Of a DNA stretch of 41,662 bases, positions 7,706-16,700 are shown piece by piece. The translations under genes were made by a program, and so were the position numbers. Under the pieces are notes generated by a model. It was given only the letters and a program-made list of their open reading frames with translations. It made no database searches and was not told the origin of the DNA. This DNA comes from Azovibrio restrictus. Lineage in GTDB: Bacteria; Bacteroidota; Bacteroidia; Chitinophagales; Chitinophagaceae. How positions within the stretch are numbered: the stretch's first letter is position 1; each line of letters starts with the position of its first letter. The stretch spans positions 1 to 41,662 of the forward strand of contig JANLJF010000073.1 in assembly GCA_029255605.1 (NCBI GenBank), given 5' to 3'.

Positions 7706-10204
7706 ATGAAAAGAATTTTATTGTTTGCTGCATTGCTCCTTTCAATGCTGACTAATAAATCCTTCGCGCAAACGCCACAGTATAGCTACACAATAGCTTC
7801 GCCCTGTGCCGACCTTGTGCCTTTCGGAGTTACCCCATGGGGATTCAGTAACTATAAGATCCAGATATTATATTTTCCTGATGACTTCACAGGGTTGCCT
7901 GCGCAACCGGGTTTTATTACGGGTATTTATTTCCGTACGCATCCATCCTATGCCATCAGCAATGGTACCTGGAACAACCTGACAGTATCGATAGGGAATA
8001 CGGCCCTTACAACGCTGAATACTACTTTCCAAACCGGTTTGACACCCGCCTTCGGGCCTACAACTTTTACAGTTGCTTCGGCTCCCGGCGGCACTTGGTT
8101 CCAGATACCATTTCCTACACCGGTTTATATAGATGCGTCACAGCCCTTTATAGTAGAAGTGAGCCAGACCGGCGGCTCTAATGGCCAGCCTGTGGCATCA
8201 TGCGGCGCACCTAAAAATCCCGCAAATAATGGTAAGAATACACGCCTTTATGCAACAACGGGTAGTACTACAGGTTTCACGGGTTCTAATTATACGTACG
8301 CCTTTGGTTTCGACTTTTTTGCAGGTTACCCTTGTACAGGTACGCCAACATCTAATGTTGATGCACCGGACATCGTATGCCCTAATAAGGGATATAGGGT
8401 GATGCCTGCTACCTTTTATGCAGATGCTACTTATAATTGGGAGTATTCTGATGACGGCACTACCTGGAACCCTTACCTGGGCCCTGTGGGTCTGATGGCA
8501 GATTTCCGTGATTCTATTACAGCACCCCGTTGGTACAGGTGCAAGATCACCTGTATCAATACCGGTGAGTCATATATGACCCCTGCGAAGAAAGTAGAGA
8601 TTGCACCGTTCTATTATTGTTATTGCGATAATGGTGCGGCAATAAGTACCGGCCTTGATGTAGGTAATGTAAAAATGATTGCCCAGTCTATTTATAAACC
8701 GAAGAGCGATACCCTGCTGGATAATGGTAATGCCTCACCGCCCACCAGTAACGTGCAGGCGAAAAACACTTACAGTACGTTCCAGTACAGTATCCCCCCG
8801 ATAAAGATGTACCGTGATTCGGTGTATGCGTTACATGTATCACGCATCACCTCGGCTGCCACCGCCAAAGATGCGAACGTAAGCATCTTTATAGACCTGG
8901 ACCGTGATGGTGTTTTTGATGCAAGCGATAAAGTTTTCCAGAAACAGATCAACAGCCTGTCGCTGGTAGCCCATACGGAGATCGATACGATCACGATCCC
9001 GATGACAGCAGAGATAGGGCTTACAGGCATGCGTGTGATCATGCGGGATGCACCGAACAACCCGGATTCCTGCGGTTATTTCGGTGAAGGTGAGACGGAA
9101 GACTACCTGGTAGATATGCGCTACGAGCCCTGTAAAGGCCCTCAGAACCCCGGTACGGTAGACCCGAGCGATACCTCGTTGTGCACAGGTTATGATTATG
9201 TGGTAGCCGATACGACGTATGAGAAGAAGAAATCAGAGATCACACGCTACTGGCAGGTATCAGGCGATAACATCAACTGGAACGGCATCACCGGCAGTAC
9301 CAATAAAGACATGCTGCCCTTCATTTTCACCGGCCAGCCATTATACTATCGTGTCCGCAATATCTGCGAAGCCACAGCCGATACGACCTATACGGACGCC
9401 CGCCTGGTAAATGCGAAAGCCGGCTATAAATGTTATTGCTACAGCCAGGCCGAAGGCATCAGCCAGGACAGCAGTGATATCGGCGGTATCCGCATTGGAG
9501 ACTATACGTATATGACCGGTGGGCCGCACACCCTGAACCCGGATGCGCGCCGCAAACGCACCGACCATACGGACGGGCAGGTACCGGTGTTGTACATAGA
9601 CAGTACCTACAATATGTATGTATACCATACGATGCGCAGCGCAGAGCATGCCGATGCGAAGGTGACGATCTTTATGGACTTCAATAACAACAAGCAATAC
9701 GATTTGCCGTACGAGCGTGTATATACGGGCTATACCGGCATCGGCAACTTTACGGTGGTAGACCCTGTAACGATACCGAAGAATGTGATCACGAACCTAC
9801 CAACGGGTTTAAGAGTGATCCTGAACAACGACCTGGCCCCGAACGTACCATCAGATGAAGCGTGCGGTGCCTATACATCGGGCGAAACGGAAGACTTCAT
9901 CGTAGAGTTCCGCAGGAACTTCCCTGCGGGTGTGAACGGTCTGGAAAATGAAGTGGGCTTCAACATGTTCCCGAACCCTACGACAGGTAAGTTTGTATTG
10001 CAGTACAGCAGCAATAAGGAAGTGAAGGATGTTACGGTTACGGTAACAAGCATCACGGGGCAGAAGGTATTTGAGAAAGCCTATCAGAAGACCGAGCGTG
10101 AGTTCAGCCAGGAGATAGACCTGAACGAGATGCCACGTGGCGTGTACTATGTAGAGTTGAATGCCGGAGGTGAGAAGATGATGCAGAAACTCACAGTGAA
10201 ATAA
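7706..10204 (+). CDS. Secreted GEVED-domain protein with T9SS sorting tail (array member 3)
   Basis: The protein has 832 residues and the same architecture as its neighbour: signal peptide MKRILLFAALLLSML to about SFA-Q (21/22), a variable head (about 23-205), an Ig-like segment, GEVED 1 (from C307), GEVED 2 and a T9SS tail. From M291 onward it is identical to array member 2. The head shares blocks with member 2 (PGFITGIYFR, SIGNT, SQTGGS, FGFDFFAGYPCTGTPT) but is otherwise strongly diverged and carries different insertions. Constant body with changed head is the pattern expected when ligand-facing domains diversify while the export and anchoring part is homogenised by gene conversion. Function is not established; cell-surface location follows from the T9SS tail. 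Confidence 0.88.
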   Translation: MKRILLFAALLLSMLTNKSFAQTPQYSYTIASPCADLVPFGVTPWGFSNYKIQILYFPDDFTGLPAQPGFITGIYFRTHPSYAISNGTWNNLTVSIGNTALTTLNTTFQTGLTPAFGPTTFTVASAPGGTWFQIPFPTPVYIDASQPFIVEVSQTGGSNGQPVASCGAPKNPANNGKNTRLYATTGSTTGFTGSNYTYAFGFDFFAGYPCTGTPTSNVDAPDIVCPNKGYRVMPATFYADATYNWEYSDDGTTWNPYLGPVGLMADFRDSITAPRWYRCKITCINTGESYMTPAKKVEIAPFYYCYCDNGAAISTGLDVGNVKMIAQSIYKPKSDTLLDNGNASPPTSNVQAKNTYSTFQYSIPPIKMYRDSVYALHVSRITSAATAKDANVSIFIDLDRDGVFDASDKVFQKQINSLSLVAHTEIDTITIPMTAEIGLTGMRVIMRDAPNNPDSCGYFGEGETEDYLVDMRYEPCKGPQNPGTVDPSDTSLCTGYDYVVADTTYEKKKSEITRYWQVSGDNINWNGITGSTNKDMLPFIFTGQPLYYRVRNICEATADTTYTDARLVNAKAGYKCYCYSQAEGISQDSSDIGGIRIGDYTYMTGGPHTLNPDARRKRTDHTDGQVPVLYIDSTYNMYVYHTMRSAEHADAKVTIFMDFNNNKQYDLPYERVYTGYTGIGNFTVVDPVTIPKNVITNLPTGLRVILNNDLAPNVPSDEACGAYTSGETEDFIVEFRRNFPAGVNGLENEVGFNMFPNPTTGKFVLQYSSNKEVKDVTVTVTSITGQKVFEKAYQKTEREFSQEIDLNEMPRGVYYVELNAGGEKMMQKLTVK
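8576..10203 (+). repeat. 1,628-bp perfect direct repeat, copy B
   Basis: This is the second copy of the repeat at 5901-7528, in the same orientation and with no mismatch found by eye. Intergenic DNA beyond the stop codons is unrelated except for the terminator core GCCCCGCTGTTT.AGCGGGGC. Confidence 0.95.
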
Positions 10205-10227
10205 GTATATACTTTGTAAAAATATAA

Positions 10228-10260
10228 TTAGCCCCGCTGTTTCAGCGGGGCTAATTTTTT
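10228..10260 (+). terminator. Intrinsic terminator after GEVED gene 3
   Basis: A 12-bp perfect stem (TTAGCCCCGCTG / CAGCGGGGCTAA) with a TTT loop is followed by six T. The inner stem is the same as in the hairpin at 7553-7581, so the two genes share a duplicated terminator core. Confidence 0.9.
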
Positions 10261-10504
10261 GCCCTTTTGCGCGTATTACTTTAATATAAAATAATCTTTA
10301 AAATAACAAAATATCTTTCCACGGCTGAAATGTGCATAAATATAGCTAAATGCTTTACAGGCAAGGCTTTAACCCGCATTGAATAATACTTCGTAACTTT
10401 ATCCACAGCAGGTTGATTACTAATTTCCTCCCCCATAATTGTTTTAAATATTTTCGCTATTCATCAGAGGAAAATCAACTTATCTCAACAAATATTTTTT
10501 ACCC
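10261..10504. other. AT-rich intergenic region before nrdJ
   Basis: No gene is visible in this 244-base gap. It should carry the nrdJ promoter; the best -7-like element is TAACTTTA at 10394-10401, one base off the TAnnTTTG consensus. I looked for a cobalamin riboswitch B12-box and for NrdR-type palindromes and could not recognise either. Confidence 0.6.
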
Positions 10505-13500
10505 ATGGCTGCAGCAAAAACTTCAAATAAAACAGCGGGGCTGGTTTTTGACCGCCAATACACAAAAGATGGTGTGAATGTTTTCGACCTGTTCGAGTAT
10601 GATTACCGTACATCGGTAATACGTAACCCGAATGGTGAAAAAGTATTCGAAATGACCGATGTGGAAGTTCCGAAACATTGGTCTCAGATAGCTACAGATA
10701 TCTTAGCTCAAAAATATTTTCGTAAAGCAGGTGTTCCGCAAGCCGATGGCAGCCTTGGCCGCGAAACATCTATCAAACAGGTAGCGCACCGCCTGGCCGA
10801 TTGCTGGCGCACATGGGGTAGCAAATACGGTTACTTCGCATCCGATAAAGATGCACAGGTATTTTACGATGAACTGGTATATAGCATCATGCAGCAAAGC
10901 TGTGCGCCCAATTCACCACAATGGTTCAATACCGGCCTTTACAATAGCTATGGTATAGATGGCAAAGCTCAAGGCCACTATTTCGTAAATCCGGAAACAG
11001 GTGAACTGGAGCGTTCTAAAAATGCATACGAGCGCCCGCAGCCACACGCCTGCTTTATACTAAGTGTCGATGACGACCTGGTAAATGAAGGTGGCATCAT
11101 GGACTTGTGGGTACGCGAGGCACGTATCTTCAAATACGGTTCGGGCGTGGGTACCAACTATTCCAACATCCGCGCAGAAGGTGAAAAACTGAGCGGTGGT
11201 GGTACATCCAGCGGCCTGATGAGCTTTCTGAAAATAGGTGACCGCGCTGCAGGTGCTATCAAAAGCGGTGGTACTACACGTCGAGCTGCTAAAATGGTTT
11301 GCCTTGACCTGGACCACCCTGAAGTAGTAGACTTTATAGACTGGAAAGTAGAAGAAGAAAAGAAAGTGGCCGCACTGATAGCTGCTGGCTACGCTTCTGA
11401 TTATGAAGGCGAGGCTTACAAAACAGTATCTGGCCAGAACTCAAACAACTCGGTACGTATACCTAACGAATTCTTCCGCCGCCTGGCCAATAACGAAGAT
11501 TGGGAAATGACCGCGCGCAGCAATGGCAAGGTGATGAAAAAAATGCCTGCTGCACAGTTGTTCGATAAAATATCGTACGCTGCATGGCGCTGTGCCGACC
11601 CGGGTACACAATATGATACTACCATCAATGAATGGCACACATGCCCTGAAGGTGGCCCTATCCGTGCGTCTAACCCATGCTCGGAGTATATGTTCCTGGA
11701 TAATACAGCATGTAACCTGGCATCGCTCAACCTGCGCCGCTTCTTCAATGAAGAAACCGGCATATTTGATGTGCAAGGCTTTGAATATATGACTCGCCTG
11801 TGGACTGTTGTGTTGGAAATATCCGTACTGATGGCGCAGTTTCCTTCTCCTGAAGTAGCGCAGCTGAGCTACGACTATCGCACGCTGGGCCTGGGCTATG
11901 CCAACCTTGGCTCTATGCTGATGGTAAGCGGTATAGCTTATGATAGTGAGGAAGCCCGTGCTATTGCAGGTGCTATCACTGCCATCATGAACGGTATAGC
12001 CTATAAAACATCTGCAGAGATGGCGGCTGCATTGGGTGCTTTCCCTCGTTACGAAGAGAATAAAAAGCACATGATGCGTGTTATGCGCAATCACCGCGCC
12101 GCTGCTTACGATGCTGCTGATGCGTACGAAGGCCTGGAAACAAAACCAATGGGCATCAATGCTAAATACTGTCCTGATTACCTGCTGACTGCCGCTACCA
12201 AAGCATGGGATGATGCCGTGCAAATGGGCGAACAACATGGCTACCGCAATGCGCAGGCTACTGTTATTGCTCCTACGGGTACCATAGGCCTGGTAATGGA
12301 TTGCGATACTACCGGTATCGAGCCCGACTTTGCACTGGTTAAATTCAAAAAACTTTCCGGTGGTGGTTATTTCAAGATCATCAACCAGTCTATACCTACA
12401 GCACTGAAAAAACTGGGCTACAAACCTGATGAAGCAGATGCTATCGTTAAGTATGCAAAAGGCCACGCTACGTTCGCAGGTGCTCCATATATCAATCACC
12501 AGTCATTGAGCGAAAAAGGCTTCATAGCCGACGAGCTGAAAAAACTGGATACTGCAGTAGAAAGCGCTTTTGAAATAGGTTTCGTATTCAACGTTTACAC
12601 ACTGGGCGAAGAATGCCTGCAACGCCTGGGCTTCACTGCCGAGCAATATTATGCACCGGACTTCAACCTGCTGGAATCCCTGGGCTTCAGCGATGAAGAG
12701 ATAGATGCAGCTAACGATTACGTATGCGGTACCATGATGATAGAAGGTGCCCCTTACCTGAAAGAAGAGCACCTGCCGGTGTTCGACTGCGCTAACAAAT
12801 GCGGTAAAAAAGGTGAGCGCTACATCCATGCGCATGGCCACATCCGTATGATGGGTGCTACACAGCCTTTCATCAGCGGTGCCATCTCTAAAACCATCAA
12901 TCTGCCAAATGAGGCTACGGTAGAAGAAATAAAAGACTGCTACACACTTAGCTGGCAGTTGGGTATCAAGGCTTGTGCCCTGTACCGCGACGGTTCTAAA
13001 CTGAGCCAGCCACTGAGCAACAAAAGCGATAAAAAGAAAAAAGAAGATACAAAAGAAACAGCCGCCGCTGAAGCTGCTACTGCTGAAAGCGCAATAGTAG
13101 ACATGGGCAAGCTGACCATAGATGAACTGCTGGAAGAAGTGAACAAGCGTGTACAGGCCAGCCCCGATACACAGCTGAAACGCGAACTGAGCCGCATCGT
13201 AGAGCGCAAGCAATTACCTGCCAAGCGCCGTGGTTATACCATCAAAGCTAAAGTAGGTGGCCAGCCATTGTTCGTTCGTACCGGTGAATATGGTGATGGC
13301 ACGCTGGGTGAAATATTCCTGGATATGGCCAAAGAAGGTGCTACCATGCGCAGCCTGATGAACAGCTTTGCAATAGCGGTATCTATAGGCCTGCAATACG
13401 GTGTGCCGCTGGATGAATTCGTTGATAAATTCACATTCACCCGCTTTGAACCGGCAGGTATCGTAGAGCACCCGAACATCAAATCGGCTACCTCTGTGCT

Positions 13501-13834
13501 CGACTTCGTATTCCGCTTGCTGGCTTATGAATACCTGGACCGTAGCGACCTGGTGCATGTGCAGGACCCTGAAAGGATGCAGGCCGCAGAAGATGATGCC
13601 GCACAGCAGGAACTTTCACAGGTACGCGTAACAGCACCACAAACACAAAAGCAAAAGAATGTAGTGCCTGCACCCAAACCGGTGGCAGTAAGCGCACAAA
13701 ACAGTGCCGATATCAAAAAGATGATGGGAACCAGCGCCGATGCGCCGGTATGCCGCAACTGCGGCAACATCACCCTGCGGAACGGTACCTGCTATATGTG
13801 CCCTAACTGCGGTACTACCACAGGTTGCAGCTAA
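10505..13834 (+). CDS. nrdJ: Vitamin B12-dependent (class II) ribonucleotide reductase
   Basis: The 1,109-residue protein matches the long NrdJ form. It reduces ribonucleotides to deoxyribonucleotides using adenosylcobalamin as radical source, without oxygen dependence. Visible landmarks are SCAPNSPQWFNTG, the redox Cys in PHACF (C183), NPCSEYMFLDNTACNLASLNL with the active-site Cys at 392, the phosphate-binding segment APTGTIG, and FNVYTLGEECLQRLGF. A Lys/Ala/Glu-rich linker (about 840-870) leads to the C-terminal NrdJ region, which ends in a Cys-rich tail (C1083, C1086, C1096, C1099, C1102, C1108) that resembles a zinc ribbon and probably carries the electron-relay cysteines. No nrdAB or other nrd gene is adjacent. 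It is monocistronic, with its own terminator. Confidence 0.95.
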   Translation: MAAAKTSNKTAGLVFDRQYTKDGVNVFDLFEYDYRTSVIRNPNGEKVFEMTDVEVPKHWSQIATDILAQKYFRKAGVPQADGSLGRETSIKQVAHRLADCWRTWGSKYGYFASDKDAQVFYDELVYSIMQQSCAPNSPQWFNTGLYNSYGIDGKAQGHYFVNPETGELERSKNAYERPQPHACFILSVDDDLVNEGGIMDLWVREARIFKYGSGVGTNYSNIRAEGEKLSGGGTSSGLMSFLKIGDRAAGAIKSGGTTRRAAKMVCLDLDHPEVVDFIDWKVEEEKKVAALIAAGYASDYEGEAYKTVSGQNSNNSVRIPNEFFRRLANNEDWEMTARSNGKVMKKMPAAQLFDKISYAAWRCADPGTQYDTTINEWHTCPEGGPIRASNPCSEYMFLDNTACNLASLNLRRFFNEETGIFDVQGFEYMTRLWTVVLEISVLMAQFPSPEVAQLSYDYRTLGLGYANLGSMLMVSGIAYDSEEARAIAGAITAIMNGIAYKTSAEMAAALGAFPRYEENKKHMMRVMRNHRAAAYDAADAYEGLETKPMGINAKYCPDYLLTAATKAWDDAVQMGEQHGYRNAQATVIAPTGTIGLVMDCDTTGIEPDFALVKFKKLSGGGYFKIINQSIPTALKKLGYKPDEADAIVKYAKGHATFAGAPYINHQSLSEKGFIADELKKLDTAVESAFEIGFVFNVYTLGEECLQRLGFTAEQYYAPDFNLLESLGFSDEEIDAANDYVCGTMMIEGAPYLKEEHLPVFDCANKCGKKGERYIHAHGHIRMMGATQPFISGAISKTINLPNEATVEEIKDCYTLSWQLGIKACALYRDGSKLSQPLSNKSDKKKKEDTKETAAAEAATAESAIVDMGKLTIDELLEEVNKRVQASPDTQLKRELSRIVERKQLPAKRRGYTIKAKVGGQPLFVRTGEYGDGTLGEIFLDMAKEGATMRSLMNSFAIAVSIGLQYGVPLDEFVDKFTFTRFEPAGIVEHPNIKSATSVLDFVFRLLAYEYLDRSDLVHVQDPERMQAAEDDAAQQELSQVRVTAPQTQKQKNVVPAPKPVAVSAQNSADIKKMMGTSADAPVCRNCGNITLRNGTCYMCPNCGTTTGCS

Positions 13835-13860
13835 TTACTAACCCATATACATAGATTGCA

Positions 13861-13888
13861 AAAGGCTACCATTTGGTAGCCTTTTTTT
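13861..13888 (+). terminator. Intrinsic terminator of nrdJ
   Basis: A 10-bp perfect stem (AAAGGCTACC / GGTAGCCTTT) with loop ATTT is followed by a T-run. The same stem sequence recurs in the terminator after the next gene (14773-14800). Confidence 0.93.
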
Positions 13889-13924
13889 AATGGCATATAT
13901 TTTGCTCATCATAGCAAAACCACT

Positions 13925-14758
13925 ATGATGCACCGCTACCTCTTACTATGTATGATGCCATTACTGCTGGGATCCTGCACGCAAAGCATGTATTTCCCCG
14001 ACCGCGTCAATTCACCCGGCTTTAAAGAGAAAGGAGAAGCAAAGCTGGTATTGGCTACAAAATTTACCAGCAACGATGCGGATTCGCTTAACAGGGGCTG
14101 GCTCAATCCTGCTGCCGATATAGCCTATGCCGTTTCAAACCACATAGCAGTATTTGCTTCCTATAGGTCCCTGCAAAACCGGTACATCCGCGAGCACATC
14201 CCCGATGAATATGATAATACGCGCTGGAGTAATGATACCATTATGGGTGGGCACTTTACGGGTAATTACTTCGATGCCGGTGCAGGTTATTTCTCTGCTA
14301 TAGCAGGCCGTGCAAAGATGGAAGTGTATGGCGGTATAGGCATGGGCAGTTTAAATCGTAACGGCAAGCTTATGCCGCAACTGAATTATGATGCCCGGTA
14401 TTATCGGGTGTTCATACAGCCTGCCATTGGCGCTACCAGCCGTCAGGATATTTTTTCTGTAATGGCAGGGATGCGGCTGATGTTCCAGAAGTTCTATGCG
14501 TTCAGTTCGCCCACCCCCTCGTTGTATTATCGTGCAGCTCCTATCAGCAGCTACGATTCTTACGATGTACGCCACCCCGTGTATACCTTCTTAGAACCAT
14601 TTGCCAACCTCGAACTGGGTTACAAGTTTATCAAGGTAAATATGCAGTTAGGCCTGTCTGTACCACTTAGTGGCAGGTCTGCAGATATTGCAGGGTTCAG
14701 TCCTTTATTCGGTAGCCTGGGCCTGGCATTCAATTATGCCCCACGTTATTTTAAGTAG
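13925..14758 (+). CDS. Envelope lipoprotein, predicted beta-rich outer-membrane protein
   Basis: The 277-residue protein starts with a lipoprotein signal: a hydrophobic core and the lipobox LLGSC, with the lipidated Cys at residue 18. The remainder alternates polar and aromatic residues (for example HFTGNYFDAGAGYFSAIAG and KMEVYGGIGMGSL) and ends in a short beta-strand-like segment finishing YAPRYFK. This resembles the hypothetical beta-barrel or outer-membrane-associated proteins common in Bacteroidota. I do not recognise a named family. It is flanked by two terminators with the same stem sequence, so it is transcribed alone. TATTTTG, a shortened form of the -7 element, lies about 20 bases before the start. 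Confidence 0.75.
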   Translation: MMHRYLLLCMMPLLLGSCTQSMYFPDRVNSPGFKEKGEAKLVLATKFTSNDADSLNRGWLNPAADIAYAVSNHIAVFASYRSLQNRYIREHIPDEYDNTRWSNDTIMGGHFTGNYFDAGAGYFSAIAGRAKMEVYGGIGMGSLNRNGKLMPQLNYDARYYRVFIQPAIGATSRQDIFSVMAGMRLMFQKFYAFSSPTPSLYYRAAPISSYDSYDVRHPVYTFLEPFANLELGYKFIKVNMQLGLSVPLSGRSADIAGFSPLFGSLGLAFNYAPRYFK

Positions 14759-14772
14759 AAAGTTGCAATTGA

Positions 14773-14800
14773 AAAAGGCTACCAGAAATGGTAGCCTTTT
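14773..14800. terminator. Bidirectional terminator between convergent genes
   Basis: An 11-bp perfect stem (AAAAGGCTACC / GGTAGCCTTTT) with loop AGAAAT lies between the lipoprotein gene (plus) and the DUF4397 gene (minus). A/T runs on both sides let it serve both strands. Confidence 0.9.
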
Positions 14801-14820
14801 CATCTAACCGCTAGCCCGTC

Positions 14821-16497
14821 CTATTGCTTTACAAACTTTATAACCTCGCTATGAGCGCCATTTTCCAATCTTATAAAATAAACCCCGTTGCCTATGTTAC
14901 TAATATTTATGTCGCTGTTGTTGCTGTTAGTTCCAGCGCTTATCATTTTGCCCGTCACATCATATATCGTTGCGTTGTAGTTGCCTTTCCACCCGCTGAT
15001 GCGTAGCACATTAGTAGCGGGATTAGGCCATACGGATAATGTGCTGCCGCCATCTATGTTTGCTACACTACTGGTTACCGCCGGCAATGGTACCAGCGCA
15101 CCACCTGTAGCCAGCGCTGCATATAGGCCGAATGCAGGGCCATTACTGTTATTGGCGGGTGCCAGGAAGCCTGAAGCCAGCACGGTAATAGCTTGTCCCT
15201 GCAGTCCCAGTGTTTGCAGAGGTGCAGAATAAGATTTAACTACAGTACTGCCGCTTGCATTGGTTACATCTATTGTATAGTTGCTGGTGGGCAACGACAA
15301 GTAAGTGCTGTAGTTGCCAAAGCTGATGTCATTTACAAGTGTATTACCGCCCGAGCGCACATCAACAGTAGGCGCATCTGTACTACCATGCATTACCAGC
15401 ACATCTGTATTAGCCGCATTCGTGCCCAGTTCGCGTGCTGGTGCAAATGGGCTTAGCCTGAAGTCGGGGCTAGGGTTATAGCCCGAACCGCTAACGATGC
15501 CATTGGCTACCAGTATATAACGGCCGGCAGAATCCAGTGTTACATTCAGGTTGTAGAGCGTATCAGTTACAGCGGTACTGTTTTTTGGTGCAATGCCTAT
15601 GTTCAATGCTGTTTTAGCCGGTGCATCTATAAACGGCGTAGCCGTGCGGAATGCAAAATTGTCCAGCAGTTTGTCTCCGTTCAGGTATACGTCTACAGAA
15701 TCAGCAACGGCATCGGCACAATTATGTATAGCTTGTACACGCGCCAATGCTTCAGCACTGGTAGTAGGCAATGGTATTAATGTACCACCAGCAGCAGGCG
15801 CTACATACAATCCGAATGCAGGGCCATTACTATTATTCGCCGGTGTCAGGAAACCCGATGCCAATACTACAATTGCTTCACCGTCCAGGTTCAGTGTTTG
15901 CAATGGTGCGCTGTAAGTTTGCACGGTAGTAGCCCCTGTGGTAGTAGTTACGCGTATCTTATAGTCGGCAGTAGGCAGTTCAAGATAACCAGCAAAATTA
16001 CCAAACGCGATGTCGTCAACTAGTGTGTTGATACCACTACGCACATCTACGGTAGGGGCATCGGTGCTGCCATGCACTACCAGCACATCTGTATTGGCAG
16101 CATTCGCGGCTGCCTCCCTGCCCATATTATATACACTTATCCTGAAGGGCACCGCAGGGCTGTAACCGCTGCTGCTTTCAATGCCGTTTGCCACTGCTAT
16201 ATATTTGGCGCCGGCAGTCAATGTGGTGGAAAGGTTATAAAAAGTATCTGCTGCGGCAGTGCTGTTTTGAGGCGCAATACCTACGTTGATAGGTACACCT
16301 GCCGGTATGTCTAAAAAGCCGGTCGCGGTGCGGAAGGGTACATTATCCAATGCTTTGGTGCCATTCAGATAAACGTCAACGCTGGCTGCTGCAGCATCAG
16401 CGCTGTTATGAATGATTTGTACCCGTGCAGTCTGCGCATAGCCAGAAATCATGGCAGCACTTAAAGAAAGCGTAAGTAAAAATTTGTGTTTCATCAT
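14821..16497 (-). CDS. Secreted protein with two DUF4397 repeats and a T9SS sorting tail
   Basis: The 558-residue protein has a signal peptide (cut near GYA-Q, residue 21/22) and two tandem copies of a roughly 220-residue unit, starting ARVQIIHNSADA (about 24-246) and ARVQAIHNCADA (about 252-470). Each unit holds VDVYLNG, NVGIAP or NIGIAP, VLVVHGSTDAPTVDVRSG (VLVMHG in the second) and GPAFGLY, which are DUF4397 features. A Por-type sorting domain (about 480-558, VWPNPATNVLRISGW and NIGNGVYFIRL) follows. DUF4397 domains occur in extracellular bacterial proteins, often predicted to bind other molecules; the ligand is unknown. The two units are clearly an internal duplication but have diverged at many positions. 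Export to the cell surface through T9SS is inferred from the tail. Confidence 0.9.
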   Translation of the reverse strand: MMKHKFLLTLSLSAAMISGYAQTARVQIIHNSADAAAASVDVYLNGTKALDNVPFRTATGFLDIPAGVPINVGIAPQNSTAAADTFYNLSTTLTAGAKYIAVANGIESSSGYSPAVPFRISVYNMGREAAANAANTDVLVVHGSTDAPTVDVRSGINTLVDDIAFGNFAGYLELPTADYKIRVTTTTGATTVQTYSAPLQTLNLDGEAIVVLASGFLTPANNSNGPAFGLYVAPAAGGTLIPLPTTSAEALARVQAIHNCADAVADSVDVYLNGDKLLDNFAFRTATPFIDAPAKTALNIGIAPKNSTAVTDTLYNLNVTLDSAGRYILVANGIVSGSGYNPSPDFRLSPFAPARELGTNAANTDVLVMHGSTDAPTVDVRSGGNTLVNDISFGNYSTYLSLPTSNYTIDVTNASGSTVVKSYSAPLQTLGLQGQAITVLASGFLAPANNSNGPAFGLYAALATGGALVPLPAVTSSVANIDGGSTLSVWPNPATNVLRISGWKGNYNATIYDVTGKMISAGTNSNNSDINISNIGNGVYFIRLENGAHSEVIKFVKQ

Positions 16498-16700
16498 AGT
16501 TCACAGTTTTAGATTCATTGAGGAAACATGATTTTTAAATATTTTGTTTAACCAGCAATGCCAATTTATTAAACGAATGACGCTTATATGACAATGGTTC
16601 ATACATCATGCATTCAGTATGGAAAAACCTTCAACAACCATATGCATGTTGCTGGAATGTGGCTGCTGCGTTGTTTGTATTTTACCTATTTTGTCCGCCC

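Noticed and set aside
5901-10203. Insertion sequence or transposon explaining the long repeat
   Set aside because: The repeats lie inside coding frames with no transposase, no terminal inverted repeats and no target-site duplications seen.
10261-10504. Cobalamin riboswitch or NrdR boxes before nrdJ
   Set aside because: I looked for the B12-box and NrdR palindromes and found no convincing match.
11441-12499. 352-codon open frame antisense to nrdJ
   Set aside because: It lies wholly inside a clear nrdJ gene, is rich in His, Cys and Ile as expected of an antisense shadow, and shows no family motif.
12503-13213. 236-codon antisense open frame in nrdJ
   Set aside because: Shadow of the coding strand; Phe/Ala/Gln-rich composition, no start context, no recognisable domain.
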